From Candidatus Cloacimonadota bacterium (lineage in GTDB: Bacteria > Cloacimonadota > Cloacimonadia > Cloacimonadales > Cloacimonadaceae), in assembly GCA_028681035.1 (NCBI GenBank), contig JAQUJJ010000201.1, positions 1 through 5,169 on the forward strand: a DNA stretch of 5,169 nucleotides, written 5' to 3'. Made by a program: the position numbers and the translations under genes. The first letter of the stretch is position 1. Each line of letters starts with the position of its first letter. Shown in pieces: positions 1 through 5,169 of this stretch. Under the pieces are notes generated by a model, which saw only the letters and a program-made list of their open reading frames with translations, searched no databases and was not told the origin of the DNA.

Positions 1-65
1 CGGTCATTGATGACGCGCATCTGATGGAGGCGGGATCTGCTGAGGAGCAACCCGCCTGGGGATAA
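1..65 (+). CDS. possible 3' end of a plus-strand gene (partial)
   Basis: Reading from base 3 on the plus strand gives 20 codons, VIDDAHLMEAGSAEEQPAWG, ending at TAA 63-65; the other two plus frames stop within about ten codons. A strong plus-strand terminator at 132-165 supports a plus-strand transcript ending here, convergent with the minus-strand RHS genes. The short stretch is not recognisable. VIDDAHL faintly recalls a Walker B motif of AAA-type ATPases, but a Walker B motif would not normally sit only about 15 residues from a C-terminus, so this is not used for a function. The frame could also be chance. Confidence 0.25.
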   Translation, partial: VIDDAHLMEAGSAEEQPAWG

Positions 66-96
66 CCGGAAGAGGTGAAAAAAACGCCAAAACAGG

Positions 97-126
97 GTGA
101 CGCTTCCGCATATGCGGAACCGTCAC
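97..126. repeat. 30-bp palindrome with one central-flank mismatch
   Basis: A perfect 16-bp palindrome, TTCCGCATATGCGGAA (104-119), is extended by outer arms GTGACG (97-102) and CGTCAC (121-126); only C103/C120 fails to pair. It could form a cruciform or an RNA hairpin, or be a protein-binding site. On the plus strand it has no T-run and precedes the true terminator. On the minus strand it is followed within about 20 bases by a run of seven T, so a weak terminator for leftward transcription is possible. Confidence 0.7.
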
Positions 127-131
127 GAACT

Positions 132-165
132 GGGCGGAGCCGGTAACCTGGCTCCGCCCCTTTTT
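132..165 (+). terminator. rho-independent terminator, plus strand
   Basis: A perfect 10-bp GC-rich stem, GGGCGGAGCC (132-141) with GGCTCCGCCC (150-159), encloses an 8-base loop and is followed by C and then TTTTT (161-165). The T-tract lies only on the plus-strand 3' side, so it terminates rightward transcription, consistent with a plus-strand gene ending at 65. It sits between convergent genes. Confidence 0.8.
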
Positions 166-229
166 CCTGCCAACTCGCCTACCAGTGCATAGTTCGCAGG
201 CAGGTAAAACCACTGAAATTCCGCCACTT

Positions 230-340
230 TTTGTTACGACCGTTTTGGGAACATTCGTACAGTTAGAGCGTGGGAATCATGCAATATTATACCGGTTTAA
301 TTTGGGAACGGCGTACCGTTGTAATTTGGTTCGTAACAAA
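230..340. repeat. 111-bp element with terminal inverted repeats (MITE-like)
   Basis: The left end TTTGTTACGACC (230-241) is the reverse complement of the right end GGTTCGTAACAAA (328-340) except for one missing base. Inside are two degenerate direct copies of a TTTGGGAAC...CGTAC.GTT unit (about 243-265 and 300-322) and a GAGCGTGGGAATCATGC segment (266-282). No transposase is encoded. The RHS-2 reading frame enters this element at its right end and stops inside it at 277-279, so insertion or rearrangement here has replaced the expected toxin tip. Classification as a miniature transposon-like element is inference. Confidence 0.5.
266..282. repeat. GAGCGTGGGAA-type dispersed repeat segment
   Basis: GAGCGTGGGAATCATGC resembles the GAGCGTGGGAACG-type short repeat that I recall as scattered through intergenic regions of many bacterial genomes, including PVC-group members. 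Only one copy is seen in this window, so the assignment rests on recognition, not on repetition here. It lies within the 230-340 element. Confidence 0.35.
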
Positions 341-891
341 TGGGCAAAAACAAAGAAAATCTTTCTCCCTAGCATGCCCACCAAACCTATGGGTTCATTT
401 TCAACGAACCCATACAGATTCAACCCACCATCTTCCTCACTCGGGTCTCTGGAGAGCCACCTGCAAAATATCGGGTCATAATAACGCTGTTGGTATACAA
501 CAAACCCAGTCCCTTTATCAAATGGTTTTGAACTAAACCAATGCGTAAAGTCATCCTTCATTGAACCGCTGAACTTTGTTTCGCCAAAAGCGTTATGTTC
601 GCCATGCGCTACTATTGTTCCTGAAACATCCACATATTCAGTAATGTTACCGTTGGCATCTCCAACCGCGAAATAGGTGTTGGTTTCCGAATTTGTAACC
701 TTTGTGTCGCTCAGTAATCCGCCGACACCTCCAGCACCTTGGAGTGTGCCGGATAAATCCAAGCCCCATGTATAATATGAAATGTTAGTTGCGGGGGTTA
801 CATGGTCAATGATTATCTCGGCAGCGATATTAAAGCCATCCCAAATATATTTGCGGGTTTCGACGGGGGTTCCACGTACCGGGGTTAGCAC
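277..891 (-). CDS. RHS-2, 3' fragment after a frameshift (core end, tip lost)
   Basis: This frame holds the end of the RHS core of RHS-2, displaced by one frame from the 830-3499 piece. Recognisable core sequence begins at RGTPVETRKYIWDGFN near 877 and passes through YYTWGLDLSGTL, ETNTYFAVGDANGNITEYVD and RYYDPIFCRWLSRDP. The GTG at 891 opens the frame but is not a convincing start. After NLYGFVENEPIG the expected cleavage/boundary motif (usually VDPLG-like; WDYLG in RHS-1) reads LVGMLG, lacking its Asp. The remaining 28 residues, starting RKIFFVFAHLL, are not a toxin domain, and the last 20 or so are encoded by the inverted-repeat element at 230-340. Compared with RHS-1 the typical HYEYN motif has decayed to HGEHN. 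I read this as the 3' part of a broken gene with its toxin tip lost. Confidence 0.75.
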   Translation of the reverse strand: MLTPVRGTPVETRKYIWDGFNIAAEIIIDHVTPATNISYYTWGLDLSGTLQGAGGVGGLLSDTKVTNSETNTYFAVGDANGNITEYVDVSGTIVAHGEHNAFGETKFSGSMKDDFTHWFSSKPFDKGTGFVVYQQRYYDPIFCRWLSRDPSEEDGGLNLYGFVENEPIGLVGMLGRKIFFVFAHLLRTKLQRYAVPKLNRYNIA

Positions 892-3499
892 TCGGGTTCA
901 TGGGATAGCCAGCCTCACGTCCACTGAGCTGTTTTTTGATTTTTTCAACACGTAAATTTTTATAATTGTAGCCGTACTCAAACATACATGCGCCATTGGT
1001 GGTGTCCCAGTAATCTGGCTTTGAGAAGATGAGGCGGTTTTCGCCGTCATAGGTGTGATGCCACTTCTGCCCGTACCATGTCATGTTGCCGTCGGCGTCG
1101 TGAGTAATAGCCAGCGCAGAGCCGCCAGAACTCACAGAGGTGTATTGATTGAGATTATTGGCGGTATACGAATTTGTGACTGACAACTGGTCACTGTCAA
1201 CTGTAGACTGTTCACAGTTTCCTATGTCATCATAGACAATGCTTTGTTCATTGGAGTACATCACAGCATTTATTACCTCTCTACGATCATTATAGCCGAA
1301 GGTGTTTATCACAGTCGAGCCGTTATAATAATCGGTACGACTGGTCCGTTGCCCAATGGAATCGTTCATAAAATCAAAGGAGCTGATTACGGAGGTATTC
1401 CACAGGTTGGAAACGGAGGTTGTCAGGTTGCGGTTGGGCTCAAATGATTTTAGAATTTGGAGTTGTGATTGCGGATTGTTTGATGACGTACCAGTGTAGC
1501 CAGCGATTAGGGTTGTACTGGGAAGGTAACTGTATGTGAATGTATTGGTTTCCACACCGACAATTGAGGTGATGGTATTCAAACGGTTTTTAGCATCATA
1601 ACCGAATACAATATTTTGGACAGGATGAACAGGATTTACAGGATTTAAAATAAATTCAGAATAACGCCCATATTGATCATAACTGCGGGTGATGACTGCA
1701 AAGGCGTTGGTTTCAGCGATTAGTCGGCCTCTCAAATCATAGCCGAAGGTGGTTGTGCCAGTGCCGTCCTCGACTTTAACGAGTTGTCCGATGAGGTTAT
1801 AATAGTTTGTAACACTTGGAGTATCATCGTTGTAATCCATGGTGCGGATGCTCCCAGTGGCTGTATCGGCATATCCATAGGTCGTGATGATGTTGCGCGC
1901 CCATTTGCGAGTAGAGATTCGTCCATCACTAAGATACGTGTATGCTGTGCCTTTTCCATCGGCATAGAGTTTGTTTGTCATGGCTCCGGTGAACAGGTCA
2001 TAATACCAACGAGTGATGTCAGAGTTGCCGTTCTGATTGCGCCACGTATGCAACTCAGCCATGCGCCCCGCTGTATCAAAAGCTGTCTCGGTTGGATAGG
2101 TCGCGCCTTCACTACGGTAAAGTTGCCCATTGCCGGAATAGTAGTTCACAGTTTGCCTTCCCTGCGGATCGGTCACTGTGATCTTATAAGCTCCAGGGTT
2201 TCCTGTCACAGCCTGCTGTGTGGAGTAGCTGGTCGTGTTGGTGCCGCTGGCTGTAACTTCGCCGGCGGTCGCCATACTTCCGTCATCATGGTATGCAACA
2301 ACACTCTTTAATTCATGGCCATTCGCGTAATTCGTAGTTTTAGTTCTTCTGGAAAACCCATCGTAAAAATGTTTAGTCACTCCGCCAAGGCTGTTACTTG
2401 AACATGTCTCATGTCCCGCTACGTAATAATTGATATTAGTTGTGTTAAATGTAAGGTCAACGCTCTTGGCGACCTTAGCAGCATTTGCAGGATCAACTGA
2501 CTCCGTGTTAATAATTGTATTTCCATCGACATCAATTGTTATAGAGCGGCTGTTACACTCTAGCGTTAAACCTGTGAGTTGTGTTTTGTGGACTGATGTT
2601 GTCAGCGCATTCTCTCCGGGCTTATAGAATATTGAGGTCGCGCAATTCCACCACTCTCCCTCCGTGTTCTCAGTGTTCTCCGTGGTTAATTTTATGTTGT
2701 ATTTATCCAGTGCGATAACTCCGGCCAGTGTGAAGCTCTGCGGATTGAAGTCAAGCGTTTGGCCAGCTGCCACACTAATTGTCGCGGTTCTTTCCCCAAG
2801 CTCATTGTAATCAAAGACCGTTGACGCTCCGTTGTGGCTGATTGTCTGAATAATTTGCCCCGCATTATTATAGAGATTGGATGTTATCAGCATTGCCCCG
2901 CCCGTTCCGGCTCTTGAACTTGTCACCATCCTTCCCAATAGGTCGCTGACTGTCTCGGACTGAGTGAGCCACTCGCCATCGTCATATTTCACAGACAAAG
3001 TTGTCTTCTTCCAGCCGTTTGGCTGGATATCAGATTCCGTCTTCGTCTCTTGTTTATGGCTTATGCCTGATACGGAATCTGTCCATTCGGTAGTTGTAAT
3101 TTTTGCACCGCCAGCGATAGATTCGGTGGTGGTGGTGGTAATCCCCGCTCTGCTTGTAACGGTTATGTTAGTAGCATTGTTCCAGGTTGTGATGTTGGTT
3201 GTGCAAATCCCAAGCGGGTCGGTTGTTACACTGAAGTTATCTGTGCCGAATGGATAGGCGATTGTGGTTGTTTGAGGCGCATATGCGCCGCTCTGTTCGA
3301 AAGCTGCATTCCGGACAGAACGGACGTTGCTTGTCTCTCGCCCCAAGGCATCGGTATAGCTTTCCAGAACAGTGAACAATCCATTGGCACCAGGCAATAA
3401 GCCGTGTGTTGACTGACCGGAAGCTGACCATGACGGCTGGCCAGAGATATCATAGTATTCATTGATGGTAAATAGCACCCTCATTTGCAAAACTCGCAT
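830..3499 (-). CDS. RHS-2, YD-repeat core protein, 5'-truncated and frameshifted
   Basis: This 889-codon frame is typical RHS/YD-repeat sequence: many units of the form YDxxGRxxxxxx, such as FGYDLRGRLIAETN, FYDGFSRRTKTTN and FGYDAKNRLNTITS, ending in HTYDGENRLIFSK and YNYKNLRVEKIKK. Such repeats form a large beta-cage that encloses a C-terminal effector. There is no signal peptide, N-terminal delivery domain or lipobox. The frame opens four codons after an in-frame TAA, inside an imperfect palindrome (3484-3517), and no Shine-Dalgarno sequence precedes ATG 3497-3499, so the true 5' end is probably missing. Three short repeat-like insertions are translated in frame. After QLSGR (residue 861) the frame runs into foreign-looking sequence and stops at 830, while core coding resumes one frame over. 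Removing 43 bp would join the two pieces into one product of about 1059 residues. Probably a pseudogene or a recombination donor copy. Confidence 0.85.
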   Translation of the reverse strand: MRVLQMRVLFTINEYYDISGQPSWSASGQSTHGLLPGANGLFTVLESYTDALGRETSNVRSVRNAAFEQSGAYAPQTTTIAYPFGTDNFSVTTDPLGICTTNITTWNNATNITVTSRAGITTTTTESIAGGAKITTTEWTDSVSGISHKQETKTESDIQPNGWKKTTLSVKYDDGEWLTQSETVSDLLGRMVTSSRAGTGGAMLITSNLYNNAGQIIQTISHNGASTVFDYNELGERTATISVAAGQTLDFNPQSFTLAGVIALDKYNIKLTTENTENTEGEWWNCATSIFYKPGENALTTSVHKTQLTGLTLECNSRSITIDVDGNTIINTESVDPANAAKVAKSVDLTFNTTNINYYVAGHETCSSNSLGGVTKHFYDGFSRRTKTTNYANGHELKSVVAYHDDGSMATAGEVTASGTNTTSYSTQQAVTGNPGAYKITVTDPQGRQTVNYYSGNGQLYRSEGATYPTETAFDTAGRMAELHTWRNQNGNSDITRWYYDLFTGAMTNKLYADGKGTAYTYLSDGRISTRKWARNIITTYGYADTATGSIRTMDYNDDTPSVTNYYNLIGQLVKVEDGTGTTTFGYDLRGRLIAETNAFAVITRSYDQYGRYSEFILNPVNPVHPVQNIVFGYDAKNRLNTITSIVGVETNTFTYSYLPSTTLIAGYTGTSSNNPQSQLQILKSFEPNRNLTTSVSNLWNTSVISSFDFMNDSIGQRTSRTDYYNGSTVINTFGYNDRREVINAVMYSNEQSIVYDDIGNCEQSTVDSDQLSVTNSYTANNLNQYTSVSSGGSALAITHDADGNMTWYGQKWHHTYDGENRLIFSKPDYWDTTNGACMFEYGYNYKNLRVEKIKKQLSGREAGYPMNPSANPGTWNPRRNPQIYLGWL
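878..920. repeat. probable 43-bp insertion flanked by CACGT direct repeats
   Basis: CACGT occurs at 873-877 and again at 916-920, offset by 43 bp. Deleting one 43-bp unit rejoins the two RHS-2 frames as QLSGRGTPVETRKYIWDG, restoring a short loop between the YD-repeat strands NLRVEKIKK and KYIWDGFN. The inserted stretch encodes EAGYPMNPSANPG-like sequence that does not look like RHS core. Since 43 is not a multiple of three, it accounts for the frameshift. Confidence 0.5.
1175..1222. repeat. in-frame dispersed repeat (TVDSDQLSVT type)
   Basis: On the minus strand this reads TVDSDQLSVTNS (RHS-2 residues about 760-775). The DNA resembles the repeated CAACTG/GTCACTG/GACAACTG words that I recall as dispersed repeats translating to QLSV-type peptides in many bacterial genomes. 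It interrupts the YD pattern between IVYDDIGN and YTANNLNQYTSV without shifting the frame. Only one copy is visible here, so membership of a dispersed family rests on recognition. Confidence 0.45.
1614..1657. repeat. in-frame dispersed repeat (NPVNPVHPV type)
   Basis: Three tandem near-copies of a 9-base unit containing ACAGGAT (at 1620, 1629 and 1638) follow TTTTGG on the plus strand. Reversed, they give ATCCTGT-type units, and RHS-2 translates them as NPVNPVHPVQN (about residues 616-626). This triplet of ATCCTG words is a short repeat I recall as scattered in intergenic DNA of many bacteria. Here it sits between YSEFIL and the next YD unit, FGYDAKNRLN, in the loop position, and keeps the frame open. 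Confidence 0.6.
2658..2694. repeat. in-frame dispersed repeat (TTENTENTE type)
   Basis: The plus strand carries tandem words CCGTGTTCT, CAGTGTTCT and CCGTGGTTA; read on the minus strand they encode LTTENTENTEGE (RHS-2 residues about 270-281). The ACGGAGAACAC-type repeat is one I recall as widely dispersed in planctomycete, verrucomicrobial and other genomes. It lies between DKYNIK and WWNCATSIFY and does not disturb the frame. Recognition is from memory; only one array is present here. Confidence 0.6.
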
Positions 3500-3517
3500 A
3501 TCTGCGGTTTATGCAAA
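3484..3517. repeat. 34-bp imperfect palindrome at the RHS-2 5' boundary
   Basis: The outer arms TTTGCA and TGCAAA and an inner CGCA/TGCG pair leave 13 of 17 positions paired. It spans the 28-bp gap between the MORN gene stop (3528-3530) and the RHS-2 frame and runs into the first codons of that frame. There is no T-run, so it is not a standard terminator. Its centre, CGCATATCTGCGG, resembles the centre of the palindrome at 97-126, CCGCATATGCGG, which lies beyond the other end of RHS-2. It probably marks the junction where the RHS-2 5' part was lost. Confidence 0.5.
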
Positions 3518-3527
3518 CCTACGCTGC

Positions 3528-4196
3528 TTAGTATTCTTCTACGTAATACCATTGCTTTTTTAAAACTCCGTTTTCAAATGTTCCCAGTAAAATTTTATGG
3601 TCTCCATCTTTACTGATAATACGTGTTCCTGAAATGGTAAATCCATTCGATTCTATACAATTTCCAATTTCGTCTCCACTCTTAGTAAAGCTAAAACATC
3701 TGCCATTGTGAACATTATTTGAGTAACTTTCTATTGAGGCAATTTGTCCGTTTTTATACCAATTGGTAAAAGAACCTTCCCTGCTACCATTTACATAACT
3801 TTCAAATGTCATTTTTTTGCCATTAGACCACCAACTCTCTTGATTGCCATGCAGAACACCATCTTCATAATTAAAACAGAATATTAACCTCCCATTATCA
3901 TCCCAACACTTATATGCTCCGTGCCTATTGCCTTTTAATAAATTATACGTACAGATTATTTTGGAATTTTTATTATAATATGTCATTTTACCACTAGGTT
4001 TTGTTGAAATAAACTTATCAATTTCAGTGTTATTTAAATCATCCATTCCAGTATAAATTTGACCTTTTAAGTCATCAAAACCCCAACTGAATTTTGAGGA
4101 ATGAGTTAAATATGTCCACAAGATTTTATTAACCCCTATCAACCCTATGACCAAAATTAATATTACAACGACCACAGTGAATAGTGCTTTTTTCAT
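3528..4196 (-). CDS. membrane-anchored MORN-repeat protein, candidate immunity protein
   Basis: The protein has 222 residues. After MKK, residues 4-22 (ALFTVVVVILILVIGLIGV) form one strongly hydrophobic helix with no lipobox Cys, predicting an N-in signal anchor with the rest outside the cytoplasm. Four contiguous 24-residue repeats follow at 79-102, 103-126, 127-150 and 151-174; each ends in NG or SG, with a central G and aromatic W/Y/F. These match the bacterial MORN-2/YwqK-type repeat, a family often annotated as toxin-antitoxin YwqK components and found beside polymorphic toxins. The ATG overlaps the stop of the upstream RHS-1 gene (ATGA, 4193-4196), and AGGAGA lies 6 bases upstream, so the genes are translationally coupled. 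The gene is AT-rich compared with the RHS core, like the RHS-1 tip. An immunity role is inferred from position and family; a structural or surface role is possible. Confidence 0.85.
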   Translation of the reverse strand: MKKALFTVVVVILILVIGLIGVNKILWTYLTHSSKFSWGFDDLKGQIYTGMDDLNNTEIDKFISTKPSGKMTYYNKNSKIICTYNLLKGNRHGAYKCWDDNGRLIFCFNYEDGVLHGNQESWWSNGKKMTFESYVNGSREGSFTNWYKNGQIASIESYSNNVHNGRCFSFTKSGDEIGNCIESNGFTISGTRIISKDGDHKILLGTFENGVLKKQWYYVEEY

Positions 4197-5169
4197 GGCT
4201 TGTCTCCTATACTTTCAGTGAGATTAAATTCTAATATTGGCAAAGACTGTTCACTACCTTCAGCACTCATTACATTATGTTTGATTATTTTTCTATGAAC
4301 GTGTAACTTAAGCTGCCTCTTAGCAGTCCCCCATATATAATCAACAAATGTTTTCTGCTGCCCTGTTGCCGTAACAGTTAATCCACTCCAGTTTATTGCT
4401 CCTGCTTTCCTCCAAGTTCTTTTCCATTTACCTTCTGTGTCGTTTCCATCCAGTGAAAATGCAATCAATGGCTCATATCTTAAGAAATATCCATCATTTT
4501 GATATACTGAAGAAAACCCATTGACTGGTTCTGCCCAAATAGTTAATTTTCTTGATTTCCACAAGCACCAATCCTTTGTTGTTGTTGAATTGTTGATAAG
4601 TTTTCTTCGATAAGGAGCCTTCCCAGGCAACTTCTGACTCACGACTTTCAGTTGCGCTGAAAAAGCGACACCCCACATATATTGAACTTCATACTTCCAC
4701 TTTATCATTGGAGAAAAATCAATATTTATATCAGATGTTTTTGATTTACCTAAATAATCCCATTTGTTAATCGCATTATTGTTGCCAAGTAGATACAAGT
4801 TTTTTCCACCGTCTTCGGTAATCGGGTCTCTGGAGAGCCACTTGCAAAGTATAGGATCATAATATCTCCCTTGATAAACAACGAAACCGGTTTCAGAATC
4901 AAACGGCTTGGTGCTGAAGCGGTGCGTGAAGTCATCAGCCATTGCACCAGATTGATAAGTAACCTCTCCAGCGGAATTATATTCGTAGTGGGCCTTAGTC
5001 ACTCCGGTGGTATCCACATATTCCGTGATATTACCGTTAGCGTCTCCAACAGCAAAATACGTGTTGGTTTCGGAACTTGACACCTTTGTATCGCTTAGTA
5101 AACCACCGACACCACCAGCGCCTTGGAGAGTGCCGCTGAGATCGAGACCCCAAGTGTAGTAGCTGATAT
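4193..5169 (-). CDS. RHS-1, core end plus unrecognised C-terminal tip (5' end off window)
   Basis: The frame is open to the right edge, so 324 residues are the C-terminal part of a larger RHS protein; a GTG at 5081-5083 is internal. Visible residues 1-140 are core: YYTWGLDLSGTL, ETNTYFAVGDANGNITEYVD, AHYEYNSAGE, GRYYDPILCKWLSRDP, then NLYLLG and WDYLG, the equivalent of the DPxGL-like motif where RHS tips begin and where self-cleavage is known in the family. The tip (from about 4747, 184 residues) has nine Trp and many Lys/Arg, two adjacent clusters (WCLW and WKRTW) and HVHRK near the end. I recognise no nuclease, deaminase, ADP-ribosyltransferase or pore-forming domain. It is AT-rich compared with the core and is followed, with a 4-base overlap, by the MORN gene. 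It is probably a secreted or cell-contact toxin; its activity is unknown. Confidence 0.85.
   Translation of the reverse strand, partial: ISYYTWGLDLSGTLQGAGGVGGLLSDTKVSSSETNTYFAVGDANGNITEYVDTTGVTKAHYEYNSAGEVTYQSGAMADDFTHRFSTKPFDSETGFVVYQGRYYDPILCKWLSRDPITEDGGKNLYLLGNNNAINKWDYLGKSKTSDINIDFSPMIKWKYEVQYMWGVAFSAQLKVVSQKLPGKAPYRRKLINNSTTTKDWCLWKSRKLTIWAEPVNGFSSVYQNDGYFLRYEPLIAFSLDGNDTEGKWKRTWRKAGAINWSGLTVTATGQQKTFVDYIWGTAKRQLKLHVHRKIIKHNVMSAEGSEQSLPILEFNLTESIGDKP
4203..4208 (-). promoter_or_regulatory. ribosome binding site of the MORN gene
   Basis: The minus strand reads AGGAGA followed by six bases (CAAGCC) and ATG at 4196-4194. It lies inside the last codons of RHS-1, so the MORN gene is translated from the same message, and this fixes its start at 4196. 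Confidence 0.75.

Noticed and set aside
4..213. Minus-strand 69-codon open frame
   Set aside because: It runs across the terminator hairpin and the 97-126 palindrome, has no recognisable content and has no supporting ribosome binding site; it is most likely chance.
185..536. Two plus-strand open frames of 98 and 88 codons over the RHS-2 3' end
   Set aside because: Both are antisense to conserved RHS core (WLSRDP region) and the inverted-repeat element, with no family resemblance and mutually overlapping frames.
865..869. GGGGG tract (five C on the coding strand), where losing one base would also rejoin the RHS-2 frames
   Set aside because: Five bases is short for phase variation or a typical error tract, and the join (NPGTWNPVETRK) leaves an odd long loop. 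The 43-bp insertion gives a cleaner join. It is not excluded: a single-base error remains possible.
1614..1657. Tandem 9-base units considered as a CRISPR array
   Set aside because: The units are directly adjacent with no spacers, far too short, and are translated as part of RHS-2.
1784..2311. Plus-strand 175-codon open frame inside RHS-2
   Set aside because: It lies opposite clear YD-repeat coding sequence. Its content is explained as the complement of the RHS repeats, and nothing in it is recognisable.
3484..3517. Palindrome considered as a terminator for the RHS-1/MORN operon
   Set aside because: The stem is interrupted by mismatches and is not followed by a T-run on the minus strand.
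4126..4196. MORN protein N-terminus considered as a lipoprotein or cleaved signal peptide
   Set aside because: No Cys lipobox follows the hydrophobic stretch and no clear signal-peptidase site (AXA) is visible, so a signal anchor fits better.

Overview
The window comes from a bacterium carrying tandem RHS/YD-repeat genes of a polymorphic-toxin type. The core-end wording shared by both copies (WGLDLSGTLQGAGGVGGLL) is, from memory, commonest in Verrucomicrobiota, Lentisphaerota and Kiritimatiellota (PVC group). That placement is an inference, not a database result. Nearly everything is on the minus strand, so the biological order runs from right to left.

Region 1 (5169 to 4193): the 3' end of an RHS gene (RHS-1), running off the right edge. 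About 140 visible residues are RHS core, ending in a WDYLG motif. They are followed by a 184-residue, Trp/Lys-rich tip that I do not recognise, probably the toxin. Region 2 (4196 to 3528): a membrane-anchored protein with four tandem 24-residue MORN-type repeats. It overlaps the RHS-1 stop by ATGA, has a clear ribosome binding site, and is the natural candidate immunity partner. The tip and this gene are visibly more AT-rich than the core, as expected for an exchangeable tip/immunity cassette.

Region 3 (3499 to 277): a second RHS gene (RHS-2), which looks like a decayed or donor copy. It starts abruptly in core sequence next to an imperfect palindrome, with no signal peptide and no good ribosome binding site. 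It is frameshifted near 870-920, and its own tip is replaced by a short tail running into a small element with inverted-repeat ends. The frameshift is explained neatly by a 43-bp insertion flanked by CACGT direct repeats. Three other short sequences that look like genome-dispersed repeats lie inside RHS-2 and are translated in frame (2658-2694, 1614-1657, 1175-1222).

Region 4 (276 to 1): an intergenic tract between convergent genes. It holds part of the inverted-repeat element, a strong plus-strand terminator (132-165), a long palindrome (97-126) and the possible end of a plus-strand gene (stop at 63-65).

Working model: RHS-1 plus the MORN gene is the active toxin/immunity unit. RHS-2 is an older paralogue: over a 28-codon stretch the proteins are identical while 16 codons differ synonymously. 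It has since collected small repeat insertions and lost both its 5' end and its tip.
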